64,000 nt of DNA from Clostridia bacterium (GTDB taxonomy: Bacteria; Bacillota; Clostridia; UBA1381): the NCBI GenBank assembly GCA_017443895.1, contig JAFSXU010000023.1, forward strand, positions 1 through 64,000, written 5' to 3'. Both the position numbers and the translations under genes were made by a program. Under the pieces are notes generated by a model. That model searched no databases and was not told the DNA's origin. It saw nothing but the letters and a program-made list of their open reading frames with translations. Shown one piece after another: positions 42,875-51,888 of this stretch (position 1 is its first letter; every line of letters begins with the position of its first letter).

Positions 42875-44824
42875 ATGGCTGATGAAGCAAATTGGGCAGG
42901 AATAAGTGATTTCCAGACCTATTTGTTTAATTCGGGCGACAACTATAAGGCTTATAGGATGCTCGGGCCCCATAAGATAAAAAAAGGCAAAACCGTAAAC
43001 TGGAGATTTGCCGTTTGGGCGCCAAATGCAAAAAGTGTAAGGGTTGTTGGCGAGTTTGACGGTTGGACAGGCGATGACCATTACTTAGAGCCTATAGAAA
43101 CTACGGGTATATGGTACGGCGAATTTTCGGATATTTTGGAGGGTTCGCTTTATAAGTATGCCATAGAGAGCAAGGACGGTAAAATATATGACAAGGCCGA
43201 TCCGTATGCGGTGGAGGCTGAGTTAAGACCGGGCACGGCTTCGGTTGTAAGGGACATTGAAAATAACTATAAATGGTCGGATAAGGCTTGGATAAATAAA
43301 AGGGGCAAAACAAATCCTTTTAAATCACCGTTAAATATCTATGAAATTCATGCAGGCTCATGGAAGATCCATGAAAACGGCGATTTTTATACTTATACTG
43401 AGCTTGCAAAGGAGCTTATTCCTTATGTTAAGGATATGGGCTATACACATATTGAGTTTATGCCCCTTATGGAATATCCGTTTGACGGTTCATGGGGCTA
43501 TCAGGTAACGGGCTACTTTGCCGCGACATCAAGATACGGTAAGAGCGAGGAGCTCAAATATTTCATTGACGAGTGCCATAAGGCAGGAATCGGTGTTATT
43601 ATGGACTGGGTTCCGGCACATTTCCCCAGAGATGCGCATGGGCTTAGGATGTTTGACGGTTCGCCTGCTTATGAGTATGCCGATCCACGCATGGGCGAGC
43701 ATAAGGACTGGGGAACAATGGTCTTTGACTATTCAAAGAGCGAGGTTGTGTCGTTTTTGACATCGTCTGCATATTTCTGGGCAGATGAATACCATATAGA
43801 CGGCTTAAGAGTTGATGCGGTATCGTCAATGCTCTATCGTGATTATTCAAGAAACGATGGGGAGTGGACGCCTAATATCTACGGCGGTAACGGAAACTTA
43901 GAGGCGGTTGAGTTCTTTAAAAAGGTAAACCGCATAATGTGCAGTGAGTACCCGAATTTCTTAATGATTGCGGAGGAGTCAACGGCGTGGCCACTGGTTA
44001 CAGCTCCGCCCGAAAATGACGGTTTAGGCTTTATGTTCAAGTGGAATATGGGCTGGATGAACGATACATTAAGATATGTGTCCATGGATCCGTATTTTAG
44101 AAAGGATAATCATTCCTTGCTTACATTCATGATGATGTATGCATATTCGGAAAACTTTATTCTTCCGCTTTCTCATGATGAGGTTGTGCACGGTAAACAT
44201 TCGCTTATAGACAAGATGTACGGCACATATGAGGAAAAATTTGACGCTTATAAGGCACTTATGGGCTATTATATGTCAGTACCCGGTAAAAAGCTACTGT
44301 TTATGGGCGGAGAGTTCGGACAGTTCCTTGAATGGAGGTTTGACGACCAGCTCGAATGGAACTTGCTTGATATGGAGCGCCACAGAAAATTAAAGACTTA
44401 TATAAAGGATTTAAACAATTTCTACAGTGCGCACCCTGCAATGTGGATAAATGATACAAGCTGGGACGGATTTAAGTGGATAAACGATGCGGACAATGAA
44501 AATTCCGTAGTTTCGTATATACGAATGTCGGACAATGAGGACGAGGATGTAGTGGTAGTTTCGAACTTCACACCGCTTGACAGACCTAAATATAAGCTCG
44601 GAGTAAGAACCGAAGGAACATATGAGGTAATCATACATTCAAATTCCACAAAATACGGCGGAAACAGACTCATAAGACGAAAAGGGTATAAGACAAAGGC
44701 GGAGCCTTACGGCGATATGCCATATACCATAGAGGTATCGGTTGATGCAAACTCGGCAATGTATCTTATGAAAAGAGTGGAAGAAAAACCTAAAAAAACG
44801 GTCAAAAAGACTGCAAAGAAATAA
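42875..44824 (+). CDS. glgB: 1,4-alpha-glucan branching enzyme
   Basis: Introduces alpha-1,6 branches into glycogen. An N-terminal CBM48-type domain (about residues 40-130; FAVWAPNAKSVRVVGEFDGW) precedes the GH13 barrel, with the nucleophile D314 (GLRVDAVSSML), the acid Glu in MIAEESTAWP, and LPLSHDEVVHGK. The C-terminus ends in a short lysine tail (EEKPKKTVKKTAKK), similar in style to the much longer tail on GlgA here. Length is 649 residues. GAGGGAGGT precedes the ATG. It starts the glgB-glgC-glgD unit. Confidence 0.96.
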   Translation: MADEANWAGISDFQTYLFNSGDNYKAYRMLGPHKIKKGKTVNWRFAVWAPNAKSVRVVGEFDGWTGDDHYLEPIETTGIWYGEFSDILEGSLYKYAIESKDGKIYDKADPYAVEAELRPGTASVVRDIENNYKWSDKAWINKRGKTNPFKSPLNIYEIHAGSWKIHENGDFYTYTELAKELIPYVKDMGYTHIEFMPLMEYPFDGSWGYQVTGYFAATSRYGKSEELKYFIDECHKAGIGVIMDWVPAHFPRDAHGLRMFDGSPAYEYADPRMGEHKDWGTMVFDYSKSEVVSFLTSSAYFWADEYHIDGLRVDAVSSMLYRDYSRNDGEWTPNIYGGNGNLEAVEFFKKVNRIMCSEYPNFLMIAEESTAWPLVTAPPENDGLGFMFKWNMGWMNDTLRYVSMDPYFRKDNHSLLTFMMMYAYSENFILPLSHDEVVHGKHSLIDKMYGTYEEKFDAYKALMGYYMSVPGKKLLFMGGEFGQFLEWRFDDQLEWNLLDMERHRKLKTYIKDLNNFYSAHPAMWINDTSWDGFKWINDADNENSVVSYIRMSDNEDEDVVVVSNFTPLDRPKYKLGVRTEGTYEVIIHSNSTKYGGNRLIRRKGYKTKAEPYGDMPYTIEVSVDANSAMYLMKRVEEKPKKTVKKTAKK

Positions 44825-44863
44825 AAACAATTTTAAATAATAATAAATGGAGGAGATGAAGAG

Positions 44864-46072
44864 ATGGTATCAAAAGATTGCGTAGCAATGATACTGGCGG
44901 GCGGACAAGGTTCAAGACTTGGCGCTTTAACAAAAAATGTAGCTAAACCGGCAGTGCCGTTTGGCGGAAAGTACAGAATTATAGATTTTCCGTTGTCAAA
45001 TTGTGTACATTCGGGAATTGACACGGTTGGAGTTCTGACACAATATCAGCCGTTGGAGTTAAACACATATATAGGAAACGGAAACCCGTGGGATCTTGAC
45101 AGGAGCCATGGCGGTGCGTATGTTTTACCGCCTTATCAGAGTGCAAAAGCAGGCGAGTGGTATAAGGGTACTGCAAATGCTATTTACCAGAATTTAAGCT
45201 TCCTTGACGGATTTAATCCAAACCATGTTATCATTCTGTCAGGCGACCACATCTATAAAATGAATTACCGTGAAATGCTGAAGGCTCATAAGGCATCGGG
45301 TGCGGCTGCAACTATAGCAGTTATGCCTGTGCCGTGGGAGGAGGCGTCAAGATTTGGTATTATGAATGTTGATGAAGAGGGTACAATCGTTGAATTTGAG
45401 GAAAAGCCTGCAAATCCAAAGTCAAATCTTGCCTCAATGGGTATTTACATCTTTGACTATAAGGCGTTAAAGAGATACTTAGAAGACGATGAAAGAGATC
45501 CCGAGTCAGACAACGATTTCGGTAAGAATATAATCCCTACAATGCTTGGAAACGGCGAAAAGATGATGAGCTACAAGTTTGAGGGATACTGGAAGGATGT
45601 AGGAACAATCCAGAGCTTGTGGGAGGCGAATATGGATTTAATAGACAATCCTCCCAAATTTGATATAAATGACAGACAATGGCCGATATATTCAAGGAAT
45701 ATGGCGCTTGCTCCACATTATGTGGGTAAGAATGCAAAAATTGTAAACTCAACTGTCACAGAAGGCTGTTCAATTTACGGTGAGGTAAACCACAGTGTAA
45801 TCTTTGGCGCTGTAGATGTAGGCGAGGGCTCTGTAGTCCGTGACTCGGTTATTATGCCGGGCGCAAAGATAGGCGATAATGTTACAATAGAAAAGTGCGT
45901 TATCGGTGCAGACGCTGTGATTGAAAGCGGTGCAAAGGTCGGCGTAACCGAGACCGAGGATAACAAGTACGCTTCAAAGTATTGTACTCACGGAATAGTT
46001 CTCGTTGAGGGCGGTGCAACCGTTTTGGCAAATTCCGATATTCCTAAGGGCAGTATGATTGAACAGGAATAA
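44864..46072 (+). CDS. glgC: Glucose-1-phosphate adenylyltransferase
   Basis: Makes ADP-glucose, the donor for glycogen synthesis, from ATP and glucose 1-phosphate. The nucleotide-binding motif [12 protein letters not shown] and [19 protein letters not shown] are at the N-terminus, [10 protein letters not shown] is near residue 125, and the C-terminal third is a left-handed beta-helix that usually binds allosteric effectors. Length is 402 residues. GGAGGAG precedes the ATG. glgD starts 19 nt downstream. Confidence 0.96.
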   Translation: MVSKDCVAMILAGGQGSRLGALTKNVAKPAVPFGGKYRIIDFPLSNCVHSGIDTVGVLTQYQPLELNTYIGNGNPWDLDRSHGGAYVLPPYQSAKAGEWYKGTANAIYQNLSFLDGFNPNHVIILSGDHIYKMNYREMLKAHKASGAAATIAVMPVPWEEASRFGIMNVDEEGTIVEFEEKPANPKSNLASMGIYIFDYKALKRYLEDDERDPESDNDFGKNIIPTMLGNGEKMMSYKFEGYWKDVGTIQSLWEANMDLIDNPPKFDINDRQWPIYSRNMALAPHYVGKNAKIVNSTVTEGCSIYGEVNHSVIFGAVDVGEGSVVRDSVIMPGAKIGDNVTIEKCVIGADAVIESGAKVGVTETEDNKYASKYCTHGIVLVEGGATVLANSDIPKGSMIEQE

Positions 46073-46091
46073 GAAAGGAGAGTTTAAATAG

Positions 46092-47210
46092 ATGAAAACA
46101 AATACAATGGGTGTTATTCTTACAAGTGAAGATAAAATACCACCAATTACAGATATTCGTGCAAACGCCGCACTTCCTATTGCGGGCCGTTACCGTATAA
46201 TTGACTTTGCGGTATCAAATATGGCAAACGCAGGCGTTACAAACATAGGTGTTGTAACAGAGTCAAACTACTCATCACTTATGGATCATATCAAGTCAGG
46301 TAAGCCGTGGGATCTTGACAGAAAGAATGGAGGCTTAAATGTTCTTCCGCCAAGCCTTGAGCAGATGTCATTAGGCTCAATTAAGGGTAATATCGATATG
46401 CTTGCAGGTATCCGTGACTACCTTAAGAGAAGTCCGCAGACATATGTTATCCTGTCTTTGGGAAATATGGTTTACAATATTGATTTTAACGATGTGGTTG
46501 ACAAGCATGTCGGATCCCAGTCGGATGTAACCGTTGTCTATAAGAACATAAAGGGCGCAGAGGACGAGGAGCTTTCAAGATTTACATTGCTTGACTTTGA
46601 TGCCGACGGCAAGGTCAGCGATATTGAGGTTCAGCCTTATTATCCAAAGACAACAAATGCGTCAATGGAGTTATATGTAATGGAAAAGGCATTGCTTGAG
46701 AGCATCATTGACGAATGCTCTGCAAGAGGCGACAGAGATTTTGTTAAGGACGCACTTGTAAAGAAGATGTTAGGACTTAGAATTTACGGCTATGAGTACA
46801 AGGGCTATATGGATAAGATTGATTCAATGAAATCATATTACAGAAATAATATGAAGTTCCTTGATAAAGAGATAAGAGAAGAACTCTTTAACCGCAATAA
46901 TCCAATCTACACAAAGACAAAGGACCAGTCACCTACAAAGTACGGCGAAGAGGCGGTAGTTGAAAACAGCTTCGTATCAGACGGTTGTACTATTGACGGT
47001 ACGGTTATAAACTGTGTGCTTGCCCGCGGAGTTGTTGTAAAGAAGGGCGCTACGGTTAAGAACTCAATCATTATGCAGGATTCTGTGATTGATGTTGATG
47101 TTGACCTTGACCATGTAGTATTTGACAAGGAAGTTTATGTTACAAAGGGCAGAAAGCTCATTGGACAGGAAAGCTATCCGCTTGCAATTTCCAAGGGTAC
47201 AAGAATCTAA
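46092..47210 (+). CDS. glgD: GlgD, regulatory homologue of GlgC
   Basis: A 372-residue GlgC homologue. The glycine-rich ATP-binding loop of GlgC is lost (MGVILTSEDKIPPITDIRAN instead), while AGRYRIIDFAVSN and the C-terminal beta-helix (ENSFVSDGCTIDGTVINC) remain. This matches GlgD of Firmicutes, which forms a complex with GlgC and raises its activity without being catalytic itself. AGAAAGGAGAG precedes the ATG. A terminator hairpin follows. Confidence 0.93.
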   Translation: MKTNTMGVILTSEDKIPPITDIRANAALPIAGRYRIIDFAVSNMANAGVTNIGVVTESNYSSLMDHIKSGKPWDLDRKNGGLNVLPPSLEQMSLGSIKGNIDMLAGIRDYLKRSPQTYVILSLGNMVYNIDFNDVVDKHVGSQSDVTVVYKNIKGAEDEELSRFTLLDFDADGKVSDIEVQPYYPKTTNASMELYVMEKALLESIIDECSARGDRDFVKDALVKKMLGLRIYGYEYKGYMDKIDSMKSYYRNNMKFLDKEIREELFNRNNPIYTKTKDQSPTKYGEEAVVENSFVSDGCTIDGTVINCVLARGVVVKKGATVKNSIIMQDSVIDVDVDLDHVVFDKEVYVTKGRKLIGQESYPLAISKGTRI

Positions 47211-47219
47211 GTAAAACAA

Positions 47220-47276
47220 AATCAAACAGGTGTACATAATATAAATTTATGTGGTATACCTGTTTGATTTTTAATT
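47220..47276 (+). terminator. Terminator after glgD
   Basis: AATCAAACAGGT and ACCTGTTTGATT form a 12 bp stem around a long AT-rich loop that itself has complementary ends, followed by a T-run. It separates glgBCD from glgA. Confidence 0.82.
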
Positions 47277-47362
47277 TAAAAAATAAATACAGAAAAACCA
47301 ATAATTTATACAAAAAAATATTGCATTTTTAGTACGATTTAAACATAAATTATGCACAATAA

Positions 47363-47391
47363 TTGACAAAATGTTGAGTTTGGTGTACTAT
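47363..47391 (+). promoter_or_regulatory. glgA promoter
   Basis: TTGACA at 47363-47368 and TACTAT at 47386-47391 have a 17 bp spacer. The -10 spelling is the same as in the beta-helix gene promoter at 16512-16540. Confidence 0.8.
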
Positions 47392-47450
47392 ATATAGATT
47401 TGCATATTATTAAGAAAATACATATAAATTATAAAGAAAGGATTTTAGAT

Positions 47451-49208
47451 ATGAACATATTATTTGCAACATCAGAGTCATCACCGTTTGCCAAAACAGG
47501 CGGTTTAGGTGATGTGGCAGGTTCATTGCCTGCAACGCTCCGTGAAAAAGGTGTCGATGCCAGAGTTATAATGCCATTGTATAGATGCATTGCTCAGGAA
47601 TATAAGGACAAAATGAAGTACATTGACCACATCTACATTGATATGGCATGGCGTAAGCAGTATGCAGGTGTGTTTGAGCTTGAATATAACGGCTGTATCT
47701 ACTATTTTGTGGATAACGAGTTTTATTTTAACGGTGACACGCCTTATAGCTTTATCCATCTTGATTGCGAAAAGTTTATATTCTTCTCAAAGGCAGTTTT
47801 GTCGCTGTTACCAACACTGGGCTTCAGACCCGATGTAATTAACTGTAACGACTGGCAGACGGGACCTATTCCCGTGTTCCTTGACACCTTCCGCGACAAT
47901 CCGTTCTATCAGGGAATAAAGACGGTTATGACAATTCATAACCTCAAATTCCAGGGCAGATGGGATTTAAGAGGTATAAAGGACGCTATGGGAATAAGTG
48001 ATTACTATTTCACACCCGATAAGTTAGAGTATTACAAGGATGCCAACCTTTTAAAGGGCGGTATGGTATACGCAGATAAGATTTCAACAGTGTCTGAAAG
48101 CTATGCACACGAGATTACCACACCCGAATACGGCGAGGGACTTGACAGCCTCTTGTCTGCAAGATACAATGACCTTGTGGGAATTGTAAACGGTATTTCA
48201 TATACCGACTGGAATCCGCAGACGGATAAGTTTATCTATGATAATTACACAGCAAAAACGGTTATCAAGAAAAAGGCAGAGAACAAGAAAAAGCTCCAGG
48301 CAGAGCTTGGACTTCCCGTTGATGAGAATAAGATGCTTATCGGTATCGTATCCCGTCTTACCGACCAAAAAGGCTTTGACCTTGTGGCATATAAGATTGA
48401 AGAGCTTTGTAACGGTGGCTGTCAGGTAGTAGTTTTGGGAACGGGCGATGAAAAGTACGAAAACCTGTTCCGTCACTATGCTTGGAAGTATCCGGACAGA
48501 TTTTCGGCTCAGATTTATTTCTCAAACGAGTTGTCGCATAAGATTTATGCCGCATCAGACGCATTCTTAATGCCGTCAAGATTTGAGCCGTGCGGTTTAT
48601 CACAGCTTATTTCAATGCGTTACGGTACAATTCCGATTGTCCGTGAAACAGGCGGCCTAAAGGATACGGTTGAGGCGTATAACGAATACACGGGCGAGGG
48701 TACAGGCTTCTCGTTTGCAAACTATAACGCAGACGAAATGTTAAATATTATTTGGTATGCTATGGATGTATACTACAATAATAAAGAGGCATGGGCAGGA
48801 CTTATTAAAAATGCAATGAGCGCCGATTACTCGTGGAATGTATCTGCGGATAAGTATATCGCACTCTACAGTCAGGTTTCGGGCGTTGAGGCACCCACTT
48901 TACCTGAAAAAAAGACAGCTAAAAAACCTGCTGCCAAGAAACCTGCTAAAAAGCCTGCTCCCAAAAAAGCAGAAAAGAAAGCGGATTTTGAGGAGCGTTT
49001 AAAAGCAGGCGCAAAGCAGTCGGAGGAGTCGGCAATAAGAGTTGCAAATCCTAAGAAGGTAAAGGTTCAAAATCCTTTTGAAGATGCGCAGGAGAAAAAA
49101 GCTCCCGCTAAGAAGGCGGCAAAGAAAACCACAACCGCAAAGTCAACAGCTAAAAAGCCTGCTGCAAAAAAGACTGTAAAAAAGGCTGCTAAAAAGGAAG
49201 ATAAATAA
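47451..49208 (+). CDS. glgA: Glycogen synthase with lysine-rich C-terminal tail
   Basis: Transfers glucose from ADP-glucose to the growing glucan. The GT5 start motif KTGGLGDVAGSLP is at residues 15-27. The second Rossmann domain has SRLTDQKGFDL, and the catalytic end PSRFEPCGLSQLISMRYGTIP. The GT5 core ends near residue 483. A tail of about 100 residues then follows, one third lysine and rich in Ala/Pro (repeats of AKKPA), resembling the ends of histone H1-like proteins. I choose the ATG at 47451 after AAAGGA; it makes the normal GT5 N-terminus. Length is 585 residues. glgP follows after 22 nt. Confidence 0.96.
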   Translation: MNILFATSESSPFAKTGGLGDVAGSLPATLREKGVDARVIMPLYRCIAQEYKDKMKYIDHIYIDMAWRKQYAGVFELEYNGCIYYFVDNEFYFNGDTPYSFIHLDCEKFIFFSKAVLSLLPTLGFRPDVINCNDWQTGPIPVFLDTFRDNPFYQGIKTVMTIHNLKFQGRWDLRGIKDAMGISDYYFTPDKLEYYKDANLLKGGMVYADKISTVSESYAHEITTPEYGEGLDSLLSARYNDLVGIVNGISYTDWNPQTDKFIYDNYTAKTVIKKKAENKKKLQAELGLPVDENKMLIGIVSRLTDQKGFDLVAYKIEELCNGGCQVVVLGTGDEKYENLFRHYAWKYPDRFSAQIYFSNELSHKIYAASDAFLMPSRFEPCGLSQLISMRYGTIPIVRETGGLKDTVEAYNEYTGEGTGFSFANYNADEMLNIIWYAMDVYYNNKEAWAGLIKNAMSADYSWNVSADKYIALYSQVSGVEAPTLPEKKTAKKPAAKKPAKKPAPKKAEKKADFEERLKAGAKQSEESAIRVANPKKVKVQNPFEDAQEKKAPAKKAAKKTTTAKSTAKKPAAKKTVKKAAKKEDK

Positions 49209-49230
49209 TAAATAAGGGGAAATTTAACAA

Positions 49231-51714
49231 ATGGCAACAACAAAAACAACTAAGACATCGAAGTCTTTAAAGCTTACAGCAAAAGAGGAAGCTTTAAGAA
49301 ACGAAATTGTAGGAAAGGTCAGCAGACATTTCGGTAAGGTACTTGAGGATGCAACTCCGCATATGATTTATACCGCTTGTGCTTTGACTGTCCGTGACCA
49401 GATAATGGAGAAATGGGCATTATCTCACAAGGAAGTCAAGAAAGAAGGCTCAAAGAAGCTTTACTATCTTTCATTCGAGTTCCTTATGGGCAGACTTTTA
49501 AGCACAAACATCTTAAACCTTATGCAGACAAAGGAATACCAGAATGTTTTAGAGAGCTTGGGCTACACCTTACAGGATGTTGCAGAGCTTGAGAATGACG
49601 CAGGCTTGGGTAACGGCGGTTTAGGTCGTCTTGCGGCTTGCTTTATAGACTCATTAACAACTATGGATTTACCTGCATACGGCTGTACCTTGAGATATGA
49701 ATACGGTCTGTTCCGTCAGAAGATTGTAGACGGTTATCAGACAGAAATTCCCGATACATGGCTTGAAAACGGTAACGCATGGGAGGTCGCAAGACCTGAG
49801 GAGACAGTTTCCGTAAACTTTGGCGGTCATGTGGAAACAGGCTGGCAGGACGGTAAGTTTGTATGTGAATACAAGCCACAGCATACAATTTTGGCTATGC
49901 CTTATGATGTTCCGCTTGTTGGTTACGATTCAAAGATTATAAATAAATTAAGATTATGGAATGCAAAATCACCTGATTCTATGGATATGTCAGCATTTAA
50001 CCGTGGTGATTATGTAAGAGCGACAGAGGAAAAGGCGCTTGCAGAGGTTATTTCAAAGGTATTGTACCCCGAGGATAACCATACAGAGGGTAAGGAATTA
50101 AGATTAAAACAGCAGTATTTCTTGGTATCTGCAACATTGCAGTGGATATTAAGAGAGTTTGAGGAAAGAAACGGTGCAAACTGGTCAAAAATCCCGGATA
50201 AGGTAGTTATCCACATTAACGATACACACCCGACTCTTGCAATTCCCGAAATGATGAGAATACTCATGGACGAAAAGGGCTTAGGCTGGGACGAAGCATG
50301 GGATATTGTTACACATACCTTTGCATACACAAACCATACCGTACTTGCAGAAGCGCTTGAAAAGTGGCCGCTTGATTTGTTTGGAAGAGTTTTACCTCGT
50401 ATCATTATGATAGTTGAGGAGATAAACCGCAGACTTATGATTAAGCTTGAAGAGGCATATCCGGGCGATCATGGCAAGCATAAGTATATGGCTGTAATTT
50501 CCGATAACCAGGTATTTATGGCAAACCTTTGCCTTGCAAGCTGTTTTGCGGTAAACGGTGTATCAAAGCTCCATACCGAGATTTTAAAGAACGATATATT
50601 CAGAGACTACTATAACCTTGATAAGAGCCGTTTCTTTGCAATTACAAACGGTATAACCTTCCGTCGCTGGATTGCAAACTGTAACCCTGAGCTTACAGAG
50701 CTTATCACATCAAAGATAGGCGAGGGCTGGTTAAAGGACGCAACCAAGCTTTCAAAGTTAAAGAAGTTTGCAAAGGATAAGGAATTTAGAGCAGAGTTTG
50801 CAAAGATTAAGCATAATAATAAGTTAAGACTTGTAGAGTATATCAAGGAGCATAACGGTATCGAGGTAAATCCTGATTCAATATTCGATGTTCAGTGCAA
50901 GCGTTTGCATGAATATAAGCGTCAGATGATGAATATTCTTCATATTCTTGCCGAATACAACAGAATACTTGAAGATCCTACTTATGACTATTATCCAAAG
51001 ACATATATCTTCGGCGCTAAGGCAGCACCGGGCTATACAAGAGCAAAGCTTATCATTAAACTTATTAACTCAGTAGGTGATATGATAAACAATGACCCAA
51101 GAGTAAACGGTAAGATTAAGGTAGTATTTCTTGAAAACTACAGCGTTTCAATTGCCGAGAAGCTCATCATTGCCGCTGATGTATCTGAGCAGATTTCAAC
51201 GGCAGGTAAAGAAGCATCGGGTACAGGTAACATGAAGTTTATGTTAAACGGTGCAGTTACAATCGGTACGCTTGACGGTGCAAATATCGAGATGCTTGAA
51301 CAGGTTGGCGAGGATAATATTTATATCTTCGGCCTTAAAGCTGACGAGGTTGCCGCACGCAATAAGTATCCGGGAACTGACGAGGTTAAGAATATCTATA
51401 CTCAAAACCGCGCCCTAAGACACGCTCTTGAGCAGTTTGTTGACGGTTCAATTGTAGAGAATAACCACGCATTGTTCAATGACCTTTATAAGACATTGTT
51501 ATTCGGCGATTACGGTTATCCTGACACATATATGGTAATTCGTGACTTTGAGGACTATATGAGAACTCAGGAAAGAATTTCAAAGGATTATCAGGATAAG
51601 GATAAGTGGCTTACCATGGCTGTTATGAACACAGCATCAGCAGGCTTCTTCTCAAGTGACAGAACAATCGACGACTACAATAAGAATATATGGCACTTAA
51701 AGCCTATAAAATAA
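49231..51714 (+). CDS. glgP: Glycogen phosphorylase
   Basis: Releases glucose 1-phosphate from glycogen ends. It has typical GT35 motifs: LGNGGLGRLAACF, NDTHPTLAIPE, QCKRLHEYKRQ, and the pyridoxal-phosphate lysine K669 in GTGNMKFMLNGA. The first ~20 residues are rich in Thr and Lys (TTKTTKTSKSLKL), a small echo of the basic tails of GlgA and GlgB. Length is 827 residues. AAGGGGA precedes the ATG. A multi-hairpin element begins 3 nt after the stop. Confidence 0.97.
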   Translation: MATTKTTKTSKSLKLTAKEEALRNEIVGKVSRHFGKVLEDATPHMIYTACALTVRDQIMEKWALSHKEVKKEGSKKLYYLSFEFLMGRLLSTNILNLMQTKEYQNVLESLGYTLQDVAELENDAGLGNGGLGRLAACFIDSLTTMDLPAYGCTLRYEYGLFRQKIVDGYQTEIPDTWLENGNAWEVARPEETVSVNFGGHVETGWQDGKFVCEYKPQHTILAMPYDVPLVGYDSKIINKLRLWNAKSPDSMDMSAFNRGDYVRATEEKALAEVISKVLYPEDNHTEGKELRLKQQYFLVSATLQWILREFEERNGANWSKIPDKVVIHINDTHPTLAIPEMMRILMDEKGLGWDEAWDIVTHTFAYTNHTVLAEALEKWPLDLFGRVLPRIIMIVEEINRRLMIKLEEAYPGDHGKHKYMAVISDNQVFMANLCLASCFAVNGVSKLHTEILKNDIFRDYYNLDKSRFFAITNGITFRRWIANCNPELTELITSKIGEGWLKDATKLSKLKKFAKDKEFRAEFAKIKHNNKLRLVEYIKEHNGIEVNPDSIFDVQCKRLHEYKRQMMNILHILAEYNRILEDPTYDYYPKTYIFGAKAAPGYTRAKLIIKLINSVGDMINNDPRVNGKIKVVFLENYSVSIAEKLIIAADVSEQISTAGKEASGTGNMKFMLNGAVTIGTLDGANIEMLEQVGEDNIYIFGLKADEVAARNKYPGTDEVKNIYTQNRALRHALEQFVDGSIVENNHALFNDLYKTLLFGDYGYPDTYMVIRDFEDYMRTQERISKDYQDKDKWLTMAVMNTASAGFFSSDRTIDDYNKNIWHLKPIK

Positions 51715-51716
51715 CT

Positions 51717-51852
51717 CAAGGCTGTCGCTTTTTGTGCAGACCATTCAAAAGCTAATTGCTTTTGAATTACGAACCAAACTCACCACTCGGAGTATAAACA
51801 TACGCCGTCGGGTGAGTTTAGTCCGTTCTGCATCAAAAATCGGCAAGCCTTG
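51717..51852 (-). repeat. Multi-hairpin intergenic element, copy 2
   Basis: Outer arms CAAGGCT (51717-51723) and AGCCTTG (51846-51852) are complementary. Read on the minus strand it has GATGCAGAACGGAC, a hairpin with stem AAACTCACC / GGTGAGTTT, the linker TTCGTAAT, a second hairpin AAAAGC / GCTTTT, then GGTCTGCAC and AAAAGCGACAG. The hairpin 1 loop matches copy 1 almost base for base, while the outer arms differ. Confidence 0.75.
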
Positions 51853-51888
51853 TGTTTGTGATTTTTAAAATTTAACAGAGGTGTATAA

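Noticed and set aside
46092-47210. glgD considered as a decayed second glgC
   Set aside because: The frame is intact, the pattern of lost ATP-loop residues matches functional GlgD, and it lies directly after glgC as is usual in Firmicutes.
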